Shown piece after piece: positions 53,776 to 62,634 of a DNA stretch of 64,000 nucleotides (positions are counted from its first letter, which is position 1; each line of letters starts with the position of its first letter). The stretch is from Myxococcales bacterium (GTDB taxonomy: Bacteria; Myxococcota_A; Polyangia; Polyangiales; Polyangiaceae). Location: positions 58,786-122,785 of the forward strand of contig JANXLV010000162.1 of NCBI GenBank assembly GCA_025355005.1, read 5' to 3'. The position numbers and the translations under genes were made by a program. The notes below the pieces were generated by a model, which worked only from the letters and a program-made list of their open reading frames with translations, ran no database searches and was not told the origin of the DNA.

Positions 53776-56010
53776 CTACGGCACTCCGTCAGGCACGGGG
53801 CCACCGAGGGCGGCGCGCGGCCCGGCCAGCATGTCGCGTGCGAGGCTCACTTCGACGAGATCGAGCCCGCCGCCCGCGATCACTTGTTTCAGCGTGTCGT
53901 TCGCGCGTGCGTCGCCCTGGCTGCGCTGCGAGACCGCGGCGTAGAATAGCGCTTCGGTCTGCTGCGCGGGCGTCCGGGCGGCGGCGCGGAGGTCGTCCGC
54001 GGAGAGCGTCCCGAGGCCGAAGCTTGCGATCTTTCCGACCCAGCGCCGATCGGTCTTCGCGGCGATCGAAAGGATGCGCTCTGCAGCCTGGTCCACCGGC
54101 GTGACCTTCTGCTGACGCTCGAGCAGGCGGACCCACACGGCCTCGTACACCAGGCCGTCCGGCTCGATGTCGAGCGCGAGCCCGCGTCCGAGCCCCTCGC
54201 GCGCGCCCTTGAGATCCTGACGAAGGAATGCGCGCGACACGAGCTGCCCGATCGTGGCCGCGGCCTGCCTCCGATCGCGCGGCGCCGCATCCAGCGCGCG
54301 CTCGAGCGCCCTGCCGGCGTTCTTCTCCGCGCCGAAGCGATCGAGCACGCGGGCCAGCGTGCGCTCGATGCGTGCGCGTTCGTCCGGCTCGACGGCGCCC
54401 CGTGCGCGTGTGAGCTCGGAGACGGCGGTGGCCAGGTGACTTCGTGCCTTCTCTACCTCGCCGGCGTCGCGCGCGAGGTCTGACAGGAAGAGCCAGGTCT
54501 CACCGCGGAGCGCGGCGTCCTTCTGCGCGTCGTCGGTGGAGAGCGCGGCCTTTGCCTTCTGGGTGGCGGCGTCCGCGTGCTGCTCCCAGCGATCGATGCG
54601 TGCAAGCTGCAACAATACGAGGCCGCTCTTCTCGTGTGCGGACGCGCGCAACAGCATGGATTTCGCGGCAGCCACGTTGCCTTCGCGGAGCTCCACGTCA
54701 CCCATGAGCGCGAACACGCGCGACGGCGTGGGTGACAGCTTTCCCGCGAGCTCCGGCTTGTCGGTGGACGCGAGGACGATCTGCGCGGCGTTGAAGGCGC
54801 GACGCGCGGCCGACAGATCGTCCGCGGCGATCTCTTCGCTCATGGCGCGCAGCGTGACTGCGAGCGCGGCGGAGAGCAGGCGCGGATCCTCGTGCGCGCG
54901 GATCGAGTCGACCAGGACCAGCGGCGCCGCCTCTGCCATGCCCAGCTCGAGCAAGGTCACCGCCACCGCGAGCGCCGCCTCGGGCTCGGTGGAGTCCAGG
55001 CGATATGCCTCGAACGCGGTGCCGAGCGTGGCGGCGCGGAGGAGCTCGAGGTCGGGAATGGCCTCACGCTCTTCGCGCTCTTCTGCGTTCGGGTCCTCTT
55101 CACGCACCAGGTTGCGGAGCGAGCGTGTGAGCTCGAGGAAGTGCGTAGGCGTGGGCTCGTTCGCGGAGCGCTCGAGGGCGCCGCCGAACTCCTTGGGGAG
55201 CAGCTCACGCGCGTGCGCGCGATCCACCGCGATGAGCGCGTTTACTGCGTCGCCGTCACGAAGGTGAACGAGCGCGAGCGTGGTGCCGCCGATCGCGAGT
55301 CCGCGCACGGCCTCGCGCAGCTCGTCACGATCCGGCGTGCCCTTGCGCGCGCGGTACGCATCGCGGACGTCGACCGAGAGCTTCACCCACACGGCGGTGC
55401 GCGCGACCGCGTCTTCCTGCGCCTCGCGGCTGGGCTCCGTCACGGCGCGACGTGCGGCAAACGCGGACGCGGCGGACGCCCGCATGAGCGGGCCTGCGCC
55501 CAGCGGCTGACCGGTGTCGCGCTCCCAGCTCTCGATCGCGCTAATGTGCGTGCGCAGCTCGGGCCGCTGGCTCTCCGGCGCGACGCGCGCGAGGATCTCG
55601 TAGACGGCGCGCGCGCGGGACTCGTCGCCGCGGCGCGAGAGCTCACGGGCGGCGCTGTCGAGCGCGTAGACACCGTCGGAGCCGATCATCTTCTCGTCCA
55701 GTTCGCCGTGGTGCACGAGCGCGACGGCGCCGGACAGCGCGGAGAGGCCGCGATCGGAGCTCTCCGGGAAGCGGGCCCGCGCGCGGGACATCTGCTTCTC
55801 GCACACGCGCGTGAGGCGCGTCTGGCGGTCCGCGGTGCCCGGGTCGGCGGCGAGCAGATCCTTCACGGCGCGCGCGAACTGATCGTCGGAGACCGTGGCA
55901 TGGGCCTCCGTGCCGCGCTCCGGCTGGAAGACTGGCTTGCCGACCTTCACTGCCGAGCCGCCGCATGCGGTCAGCACGAGAAAGAACGCAGCCGCGAGCA
56001 TCCGCCTCAT
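53776..56010 (-). CDS. TPR-rich lipoprotein
   Basis: A 744-residue lipoprotein (LVLTAC, Cys 16). The rest is almost wholly helical with tetratricopeptide-like repeats, for example AARELSRRGDESRARAVYEIL, ARSHLATAVSEL and RALERALDAAP. No enzymatic motif is visible. TPR lipoproteins act as scaffolds for envelope complexes. It heads the DUF58/vWA run, so it may supply the docking platform in that system. Start at 56010 is preceded by nothing unusual. Confidence 0.75.
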   Translation of the reverse strand: MRRMLAAAFFLVLTACGGSAVKVGKPVFQPERGTEAHATVSDDQFARAVKDLLAADPGTADRQTRLTRVCEKQMSRARARFPESSDRGLSALSGAVALVHHGELDEKMIGSDGVYALDSAARELSRRGDESRARAVYEILARVAPESQRPELRTHISAIESWERDTGQPLGAGPLMRASAASAFAARRAVTEPSREAQEDAVARTAVWVKLSVDVRDAYRARKGTPDRDELREAVRGLAIGGTTLALVHLRDGDAVNALIAVDRAHARELLPKEFGGALERSANEPTPTHFLELTRSLRNLVREEDPNAEEREEREAIPDLELLRAATLGTAFEAYRLDSTEPEAALAVAVTLLELGMAEAAPLVLVDSIRAHEDPRLLSAALAVTLRAMSEEIAADDLSAARRAFNAAQIVLASTDKPELAGKLSPTPSRVFALMGDVELREGNVAAAKSMLLRASAHEKSGLVLLQLARIDRWEQHADAATQKAKAALSTDDAQKDAALRGETWLFLSDLARDAGEVEKARSHLATAVSELTRARGAVEPDERARIERTLARVLDRFGAEKNAGRALERALDAAPRDRRQAAATIGQLVSRAFLRQDLKGAREGLGRGLALDIEPDGLVYEAVWVRLLERQQKVTPVDQAAERILSIAAKTDRRWVGKIASFGLGTLSADDLRAAARTPAQQTEALFYAAVSQRSQGDARANDTLKQVIAGGGLDLVEVSLARDMLAGPRAALGGPVPDGVP

Positions 56011-56055
56011 CGGGGAAGAAGGTTACACCCTTGGAGGGGTGTGAGGAAGCTGCGG

Positions 56056-56802
56056 CTACTGCGCGCCGATGACCTTCGCGAGACCATCCTTGGCGACCTT
56101 GCCCTTGATCGTGGCCCCCGTCACGGTCACCTGGGAAAGGCCGTCCGCCTTGATGGAGTTCGTGCTTCCCGTGACGCTGCCACCCGTGACGGTCACGCGC
56201 GCGTTGCCGTCGCTGCTGATGCCGATGGGCGCGGTGATGTTGCAGTTGTCGAGCGTGAGATGGCAGTTGCCTCCCGCGACCACGCCAGCTGTGGCCTTCA
56301 CGCCCTTCAAGCTGACGTTCTCGTTGCCGTCACACGTGTACGTCGACTTTCCGTCCCAGGTGGCGGCCTCCGCGGGCTTCGGCGCGACCGGATCGTTCGT
56401 GTGCTTCGCCGAGTACCAGATGTACACGCCGAGCACGCCACCGCCGATGATGAGCAAGAGGATGATGATGCCGCCGATGATCCAGCCCCAGATCATGGAG
56501 CTGACCTTGTCCTTGGCGTAGTTCTCCGGCGACATGCCGTTGATCTTCACGCGCACGTTCATGTCGCCGACACGCATGTCCGGGATGTTGTGCCTGCCGG
56601 CGCCAGCGGGCGGAGGGCCGAACCCGAGGTTCTGCGCCATCATGTTCTCGAACTCCTGGTTCTGTCCGCCGCCGGGGGCCTGGACCTGGACCTGGGTAGG
56701 CCCTTGCGGACCCATGGTGAAGAGCGTCAGGCATCGCATGCAGCGCGCGTGCTGACCACCGCCGGCCATCTCGAACCCACCACCACATCTCGGACACTGC
56801 AT
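56056..56802 (-). CDS. Zinc-ribbon, single-TM protein with beta-helix-like tail
   Basis: A 248-residue protein. The N-terminus has a CPRCGG...CMRC zinc ribbon (Cys 3, 6 and later pair). A Gln/Pro/Gly linker follows, then one TM helix (MIWGWIIGGIIILLLIIGGG). The C-terminal part has short repeats of GNxxVTVTG type (ARVTVTGGSVTGS, SQVTVTGATIKG), which read as a right-handed beta-helix stack. Similar small proteins are common in myxobacteria; function unknown. ATG at 56802 follows AGGGAG. Confidence 0.6.
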   Translation of the reverse strand: MQCPRCGGGFEMAGGGQHARCMRCLTLFTMGPQGPTQVQVQAPGGGQNQEFENMMAQNLGFGPPPAGAGRHNIPDMRVGDMNVRVKINGMSPENYAKDKVSSMIWGWIIGGIIILLLIIGGGVLGVYIWYSAKHTNDPVAPKPAEAATWDGKSTYTCDGNENVSLKGVKATAGVVAGGNCHLTLDNCNITAPIGISSDGNARVTVTGGSVTGSTNSIKADGLSQVTVTGATIKGKVAKDGLAKVIGAQ

Positions 56803-57120
56803 GCGCGACTCCCTTTTTCTGAGCTGCGGCGAGCATACCAGGCAACACGCGGGCTGTGCGCTGCCGCGCTGTGCGCGGCGAAGGACGGCTTCACGCTCCA
56901 AGCAGCGACGTGCGCAGGCGCGGAGGACGAAGGCGTGGTCGGACGGCACGGTCGCCGTGGAGCCGCCGCGTGCGGCACGGCGAAGGCGTGCGCAGAGTGG
57001 CGAAAACAAGCGCATTGGCCACATTCGCGCTCGGCGAGAGACCCCGGTGTGACGCTCCACCCATCGAGAAGCGGTGCGCCGACAGACGGACCGAACGCCT
57101 CCGCTCTCGCCTCTTCGCGA
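56803..57120. other. Intergenic region, no gene seen
   Basis: About 318 bases between divergent genes. Several short open frames on both strands are shadow-like with no domain, signal peptide or ribosome site I trust. I see no tRNA or terminator structure here. It should hold the promoters of both flanking genes. Confidence 0.6.
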
Positions 57121-57510
57121 ATGATTTACCTACGTGCCCCGCGGCGAAGAGGCTCGGCGTGCGTGCGCCCCTCAGTGCTCAACGCGGCCGCGCTTGGCAC
57201 CTTCGCGTTCGCGTTCCTTGTGCCCGCCGAGTTTCTGGTCGATCGCCTGGCTGCGCGCATGGCGCGGCGCATGTCGCAGAAGGGCGCGGTGCCGCTGTCG
57301 TTCGTTCCGGCGTGGCGGACGGGTGCATGGCTCTTGCGGCGCGATCCCATGGCGGAGAACGAGGTGGAGCGGCTTCATCGACTTCAGGTGCTCGTCAACC
57401 TGTTCCTGATGGTAGGCCTTGGGATGTCATTCGCGAAGAGGCGAGAGCGCTTGGCGGTGCCGGTCCCATGGGAGCAGCATGGGAGTGCGAGCCCTTCGCT
57501 CGTCTCTTAG
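57121..57510 (+). CDS. Small membrane protein
   Basis: A 129-residue predicted membrane protein with two hydrophobic segments (LGTFAFAFLVPAEFL and LVNLFLMVGLGMSFA) and basic flanks. A GTG at 57163 may be the true start and would remove a short basic leader. No family is recognisable. Codon use fits the surroundings. It ends 9 bp before the Cys-rich fibrinogen-like lipoprotein gene in the same direction, so both may be one transcript. Confidence 0.45.
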   Translation: MIYLRAPRRRGSACVRPSVLNAAALGTFAFAFLVPAEFLVDRLAARMARRMSQKGAVPLSFVPAWRTGAWLLRRDPMAENEVERLHRLQVLVNLFLMVGLGMSFAKRRERLAVPVPWEQHGSASPSLVS

Positions 57511-57519
57511 CGTCGAGGG

Positions 57520-59184
57520 ATGATGAAGAACCTCACCCTCTGCTCCGTGCTCGCAGCGTCCGTCTTTGCGTCCGTGATCGCAGCGTGTGGCGCCGACAAC
57601 ACGGCGGCCTCCGGGGACGGCTCGGACGGCGGCTCGGGTAGTGGCGATTCTGGCGCCTCGACCAGCCACGATGCCGGTCTCTCCGATGCCAAGCCAAGCG
57701 GTGTTGATGCGAGCAGCAAGGCCGACGCAGGTGTCCAGTGCCAAACGGGAGAGTACGCGGACGGCAGCGCGTGCAAGCCGTGCTCCGGCGCGTGTGGCGC
57801 AGGCTCCTACGAGAGCGCTGCATGCGGGAAGGCTGCGGACCGCGTGTGCTCCACGTGCACGAAGATCGCGGGCTGCACAACCGAGTCGTGCACCACAGCC
57901 ACCGACCAGACGTGCGCCGCCTGCGCCGCGAGCTCCTACCTTTCGCAGAACAAATGCCTGGCCTGCTCGGGCGCATGCCCCGCTGGACAGCAGGTGACCG
58001 CCACCTGCACCGCGACGACCGACCGCGTATGTACGAGCTGCACGCCGATCCCGCAGTGCACCAGCATCAGTTGCACGACCGATGTGGATCAGGTCTGTAG
58101 CGCATGCGCGCCAGCATACTTCCTGAGCGGCAACGCGTGCGTCGCGTGCTCGGGCGCTTGCGCGGCCAACGAATACCAGACCGCGGCATGCACGGCGACG
58201 GCGGATCGCGTGTGCTCGGCGTGCGACGCCGCGTGTACTGCAGGGCAGTACGAGAGCGTGGCCTGCGCCGGAAATACGAACCGCGTCTGCACGGCGTGCA
58301 CCGCCATCGCGAACTGCACCACGGTCACCTGCACCAAGGCGAACGATCAGCAATGCATGACGTGCGCGTCCGGATACGTGCCGAACGCCGGGGGCAGCGC
58401 GTGCGTGCGCCCGAAGACGTGCGCGGAGCTCAAGCGCGCGACGCCGGATGCGCCAGATGGCGTCTACACGATCGATGCGGACGGCGCAGGCGCGCTCGCC
58501 CCGTTCAGCGCGTACTGCGACATGACGAACGACGGTGGTGGCTGGACGCTGCTCGGAAAGGTGGGCAACGGCGCGTGGCCGGAGCTGACCATCCAGCAGT
58601 ACACGGACCTCATCGCAAACCCGACGAACGATATCGGCGGGGCGCTCCTCACGACCGGCGCGATGCCGGCGGCCAAGGACATCGCATTCTTTCGGAAGGA
58701 TCGGACGAACGCGATGTACCACGCGACGCCTTTTGCAGGTGAGAGCGCCGTCCGCGTGAGCTTCCAGTCGGCCTTCGACGCCAACGAGTCCGGCTCCTAC
58801 TTCCAGCAGCGAAAGGTCGCGGACGCCGTGTGGGATTTCTGGTCCGCGCTGCGTGACGCTCGGCGCTGGAGCACCGCGGCGTCCGGTGCGACCTGGGTCT
58901 CGAACTTCGGAACGGACTTCGCTCTCACCGAAAACCCGGCGAGCTTCAACGCCGTGACCAACGTGGTCACGCACGACACCCTCGGCGACACGACGTTCGG
59001 TTGGTGGGACTCGGGCACCCTCAACCTCACCGACGGTTCGACCCTCGCCGTGTCGCGGCACGGAGGCCTGATGTGTGATGGCTACAACAACGGCTCATGG
59101 CTCTGGCTCCTGACGTTCAATCCGAACGACGCGCGCTTCAAGAACGAGACGTTCAACGATCTGTCGACCATCTGGCTACGATGA
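57520..59184 (+). CDS. Lipoprotein with Cys-rich TNFR-like repeats and a fibrinogen-like domain
   Basis: A 554-residue exported protein. The signal ends in IAAC (Cys 23) with a Gly/Ser/Asp-rich linker. Residues about 74-295 are repeats with the motif CxxCSGACxxGxYxSxACG and DRVCxxC, recalling TNFR/EGF-like receptor repeats. From about 300 the fold matches the fibrinogen C-terminal-like domain: CAELKRATPDAPDGVYTID, CDMTNDGGGWTLLGKV and, later, LMCDGYNNGSW. Such combinations occur in myxobacterial surface proteins and in eukaryotes. Fibrinogen-like domains bind carbohydrates or proteins, so an adhesin is a reasonable guess. Confidence 0.8.
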   Translation: MMKNLTLCSVLAASVFASVIAACGADNTAASGDGSDGGSGSGDSGASTSHDAGLSDAKPSGVDASSKADAGVQCQTGEYADGSACKPCSGACGAGSYESAACGKAADRVCSTCTKIAGCTTESCTTATDQTCAACAASSYLSQNKCLACSGACPAGQQVTATCTATTDRVCTSCTPIPQCTSISCTTDVDQVCSACAPAYFLSGNACVACSGACAANEYQTAACTATADRVCSACDAACTAGQYESVACAGNTNRVCTACTAIANCTTVTCTKANDQQCMTCASGYVPNAGGSACVRPKTCAELKRATPDAPDGVYTIDADGAGALAPFSAYCDMTNDGGGWTLLGKVGNGAWPELTIQQYTDLIANPTNDIGGALLTTGAMPAAKDIAFFRKDRTNAMYHATPFAGESAVRVSFQSAFDANESGSYFQQRKVADAVWDFWSALRDARRWSTAASGATWVSNFGTDFALTENPASFNAVTNVVTHDTLGDTTFGWWDSGTLNLTDGSTLAVSRHGGLMCDGYNNGSWLWLLTFNPNDARFKNETFNDLSTIWLR

Positions 59185-59216
59185 GGAGCGGCGGGTAGAG
59201 CGCCGTGCCTGCGACC

Positions 59217-59861
59217 TCATCGCGGCGGCTTGTACCGACGAACCCAGTCGCGGACCTCTGCGCGTGAGCTCACCTCCAGCTTGCGATAGAGGTTCTTGAC
59301 GTGGGTCTGCACCGTCCCGACGGTGACGTCCATTCGGCCCGCACATTCGGCATAGGTGAGGCCTTCGGCGAGCAGGTTGGCGAGCTCTTGCTCGCGGAAG
59401 GTCAACGCGATGGGAGGAGGCGCGTTCTGCGCGCACGCGATCAGGAAACCAACGACGCGGCTCGAGACTGGATGTTCGCCCGCGTGTGCTTCTTCGATAG
59501 CGGCGATGATGCGTTCGATGGGCTCGTCCTTGATCAAGTAGCCGTAGGCTCCCGAGCAGAGCGCATCGAGCACCTTCTCTTCGTCGTCGAAGGCCGTGAG
59601 CGCGACGGCGCGAAGTCGTGGCGCCGCCGCGAGCAGGCGGTGGATCAGCTGCGCGCCGCTCATTCGCGGGAGTCCCAGGTCTACGAGCGCGACGTCGATC
59701 TCGGGCAGGACCGGAGCGCGCAGGAATGACTCCGCGTCCGGAAAGGCCTGGACCAGATGCACACGCGCAGGACAGTGCGACAACGCCTCGGTGAGCTCCG
59801 CGCGCGTTCCGGCGTGGTCCTCGATCAGCGCGATTTGCAGGGGCGCGCGGGATCGTGTCAT
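59217..59861 (-). CDS. NarL/LuxR-type response regulator
   Basis: A 214-residue response regulator. Receiver with acidic pair Glu 14/Asp 15, phosphoacceptor Asp 61 in VDLGLPRMSG and the Lys of LIKDEP. The C-terminal HTH_LuxR domain contains LTFREQELANLLAEG and VGTVQTHVKNLYRKLEVSSR. The two genes upstream are histidine kinases of the NarL partner type, which makes a cognate system likely. The plus-strand gene 57520-59184 converges with 32 bp between stops. Confidence 0.95.
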   Translation of the reverse strand: MTRSRAPLQIALIEDHAGTRAELTEALSHCPARVHLVQAFPDAESFLRAPVLPEIDVALVDLGLPRMSGAQLIHRLLAAAPRLRAVALTAFDDEEKVLDALCSGAYGYLIKDEPIERIIAAIEEAHAGEHPVSSRVVGFLIACAQNAPPPIALTFREQELANLLAEGLTYAECAGRMDVTVGTVQTHVKNLYRKLEVSSRAEVRDWVRRYKPPR

Positions 59862-59882
59862 TCCGCCCGAGTCTACTCTCGA

Positions 59883-61130
59883 TCAAGAGGAACGCGGAAG
59901 GACTCCTCGCAGGGTGGTGCTCGGGGCGTCGGGTCGCGAAGCGACGAGCTCGATGTCGCCGCCGTGCTCGCGTAGCCAGCTCGCCGCGTTCGCCAGGCCG
60001 CCCGTCGCGACCGCAAAGCTCTCGCGCGAGAGCCCGATCCCGTCGTCCGCGACGACCAGCACGATCGCGTCGCGCTCCACGTCGATGCCCAGCCCTACCC
60101 AGACAGTGTGCCCGCCGCCGTGGACCACGGCATTGCGCACCAGCTCCTGGGCGATGCGGACGAGGGCGATCGCTCGTGCGCCATCGAGCCGCTCCAGGCT
60201 CGACTCATCGCTCGACGAGAGATCGCTCTCATACGCGGCTTCGGTGCAGAGCGCTCCGCACCTCTCGTCGATTCGCTGCCTGAGCTGGCCGAGCGTGCAC
60301 GTTGATTGGGGCAGCGGCGCAGCGGTGATCTCGTCCATCTCGGCCAGCGCGGAGAGCGCCTGCGCAGCCGCTCCTGGATCGAGCTCGCATGCCAACGCCT
60401 CGATCTCGCGGCCGATCCGCTCGTGGACCTCGGCAGACACGGACTGTCGCGCCTCGTCGAGCGCGATCTCGTCGAGTCGCGTGCGCGCGACGTTTCGCTC
60501 GGCTTCGAGGACGACGATCCGCCGACCGTGGCGCGCGAGCACGGCGAAGACCGCATACGAGAGAGCTCCGACCGAAAGGGCGACCCACGCGCGCTCGCGG
60601 TGACCCCATGCCAGTTGCGCCACCGCCAGCCCGCCATGCGCGCCGACGATGACGCGTGTGTAGAGGCGCGTCTCGAACGGCTTCGTCACAGCGAAGAACG
60701 CGGTGGAGAAAGGACAGAGGATCCACAGGACCGGCCACGTCATGTCGGTGCCGAGCACAGCCCCGACGTTCACCCCGTAGTTCAGCGCGGTCTCGACGGC
60801 TTCCGCAGCCCGGTAGACCCGGCTCCCCGGACCGACGCGCCGATACACGATCTGACTGAAGACGACACTGGCCGCCGCCGGCGTGATGATCGCGAGCAAC
60901 CAGGCGACGGAGAGCGCGCCGAAGAGGTGGTGAGCACCGGGAATCGCTGGCGCGAAGGCGAACAGGACCAGCGCGAAGATGAGCTGGAACCAGAGCGACC
61001 CGCTCCGGCGCTTCTCGTCGGCTCGGTGGCGTTGCTGTCGGACCAGACGCGCGTGCTCCGCGACAAACGCCGCGTCCTCGCCGACCTTGGCTCGGGTATC
61101 ATTGGTCGAGATAGGCCCCGTTGCCGACAT
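59883..61130 (-). CDS. Histidine kinase (NarL-type) with altered phosphoacceptor box
   Basis: A 415-residue membrane histidine kinase. Four to six helices (about 45-200) precede a HisKA_3-type dimerisation region, SAEVHERIGREIEAL, with His 236. The box has HE where family members usually have HD. The HATPase domain is well kept: N box LVRNAVVHGG and G1 DDGIGL. Its start codon shares bases with the start codon of the divergent kinase (CATG at 61128-61131). It probably phosphorylates the NarL-type regulator encoded 21 bp downstream. Start is ATG at 61130. Confidence 0.75.
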   Translation of the reverse strand: MSATGPISTNDTRAKVGEDAAFVAEHARLVRQQRHRADEKRRSGSLWFQLIFALVLFAFAPAIPGAHHLFGALSVAWLLAIITPAAASVVFSQIVYRRVGPGSRVYRAAEAVETALNYGVNVGAVLGTDMTWPVLWILCPFSTAFFAVTKPFETRLYTRVIVGAHGGLAVAQLAWGHRERAWVALSVGALSYAVFAVLARHGRRIVVLEAERNVARTRLDEIALDEARQSVSAEVHERIGREIEALACELDPGAAAQALSALAEMDEITAAPLPQSTCTLGQLRQRIDERCGALCTEAAYESDLSSSDESSLERLDGARAIALVRIAQELVRNAVVHGGGHTVWVGLGIDVERDAIVLVVADDGIGLSRESFAVATGGLANAASWLREHGGDIELVASRPDAPSTTLRGVLPRSS

Positions 61131-62349
61131 GAGCCCAGTCACGATATCGCAAGAACGCGGCCCCCGGCTCGAGACTCGATGGCGGTCCGCGCCTGTCAAT
61201 GTGCTGGTGACCGTGGTCGCAGCGGCCGTCGCCCTTGCGCCCGCTCTCCCCGGCAGTGAACGGATCTTCGGCTCGCTCACCGGCGCCGAAGCGCGCGGCG
61301 TCGCGGCGGTCGCGTGGCTCTCCTTCGAGATCGCGGCCGTCACCTCGCACCTCGTCGGCCCGCATCACGCAGCGACCGAGGCGACGTCGGCGATGGACGG
61401 GCTCCTTCGCCTGGGCGCGATCTTGTCGCTCGTTTGGTTCTCCGGTTCAGCGGCCTCTCCGGTCTGGGTGGCCGCGATGATCGATGCGTTCGTGTGGGAC
61501 GCAAAGTCGCGGCGGCACGCCCAGCTCGACCTGGCGATGCTCGTCGGACCGTACATCGTGCTCGCGTGCGCGTTCTGGGCGATCGGAAAGGCGGGCGACG
61601 CGGGGCTGACGGTGCTCGTGCTTCTGGCGTCCGTCGCGGGTCACACCCTCACGGCACGAACGGCAGCCGAGAGCGACCGCGTCCGACAAGAGCGCGATTC
61701 CGCGGCGCAGCGGTTACGCGAGGCGATGCTCCGCGACGACCGCGAGCGAATGGCGCGCGAGCTGCACGATGGAGTCGGCGCGAACGTGATGGCGCTGGTG
61801 TTACGTCTGCGCCGGGCGGCGCAAGGAGGCGAGCCTGCGGCGGTCCACCGCGCCGAGCGAGCCGCGGACCTCCTGGGCGAGCTTCGTGGAGTGGTCTGGT
61901 CGCTGCGCAACGAGAAGGGCACTCTGGCCGAGCTGGGCAAGTTGATCGACGCCGGCTGCCGCAGCGCACGTGGCGACAGGGGCTACGAGCGCGTGACCCC
62001 GCTCGCGGACGCGAAGGTGCGCGTCGGTCCGCAGACGGCCCTGTGCGCGCTGCGATCGGCGCGCGAGCTGGTCCGATTCTCTGCGACACGAGGCGGCGTG
62101 ACGAAGATGACGTTGCACCTATCCTTCGAGAGCGCCTTCGAGATCGTCCTCGAAGACGACGGTCCGTCGCAGACGGCGGACGGACTCCAAGGCCTCCGCG
62201 AGGCCGTCGCCCGAGCTTGCGCATCCACGAACGTCGAGCGACGCGCTGACGGCGCGATCTGCGTTTCGATCACATGTGACGGCGAGCGGCCACCCGCGAG
62301 TATGTCGAGCTTCAGCGTGCGCATCATGAGCTCCGCCCACGGACGATAG
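61129..62349 (+). CDS. Histidine kinase-like protein with eroded ATPase domain
   Basis: A 406-residue membrane protein. Helices (about 20-175) lead to an intact HisKA_3 box, MARELHDGVGANVMAL, with His 213. The following HATPase region is degenerate: the N box is LVRFSATRGG without the Asn and the G1 motif is EDDGPSQ, without the GxG. ATP binding is therefore doubtful. It is divergent from the other kinase and starts at ATG 61129 with its codon overlapping the neighbour's. The pair may work together, each supplying what the other lacks. Confidence 0.7.
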   Translation: MSPVTISQERGPRLETRWRSAPVNVLVTVVAAAVALAPALPGSERIFGSLTGAEARGVAAVAWLSFEIAAVTSHLVGPHHAATEATSAMDGLLRLGAILSLVWFSGSAASPVWVAAMIDAFVWDAKSRRHAQLDLAMLVGPYIVLACAFWAIGKAGDAGLTVLVLLASVAGHTLTARTAAESDRVRQERDSAAQRLREAMLRDDRERMARELHDGVGANVMALVLRLRRAAQGGEPAAVHRAERAADLLGELRGVVWSLRNEKGTLAELGKLIDAGCRSARGDRGYERVTPLADAKVRVGPQTALCALRSARELVRFSATRGGVTKMTLHLSFESAFEIVLEDDGPSQTADGLQGLREAVARACASTNVERRADGAICVSITCDGERPPASMSSFSVRIMSSAHGR

Positions 62350-62634
62350 CGGGTCGTTCAAAGAGGCCGAGATCATCAAGCGCGCTGCGACAACATGGTC
62401 TTTGCAATGATAGGTTGGTCGTCGATGGATGTAGGGCGAGCAACGCTCGCATGCAACAATGAGCGCCGGTGTCGTGGCATCACTTCAACCTCGATTTCGC
62501 TCCGCGTGACGATCGCTCTTGGGCATGGTGGGCGCGCGGGTTCGGCGCGTCGGCGAGCGTGTCTGGATGAGCGATTTGGAGATGGCGCGCACACGTCCCC
62601 CTTACCCCCAACGCGAATGAAGCTGGCGCGAAGC
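62350..62634. other. Intergenic flank of the transposase, no gene seen
   Basis: About 285 bases with somewhat lower GC than the genes around. A 6-bp stem (GCGAGC/GCTCGC, loop AAC) is at 62436-62450 without a T run. I see no convincing terminal inverted repeat of an insertion sequence, because the right end of the element is outside the window. No coding region is supported. Confidence 0.5.

Noticed and set aside
54892..57126. Very long plus-strand open frame opposite the TPR lipoprotein and zinc-ribbon genes
   Set aside because: It is a shadow of real minus-strand genes in GC-rich DNA; the translation is Arg/Ala/His-rich with no domain. Only its last 390 bases may be a gene.
62436..62450. 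6-bp hairpin as a rho-independent terminator
   Set aside because: The stem is short and no T run follows, so it is not a credible intrinsic terminator.
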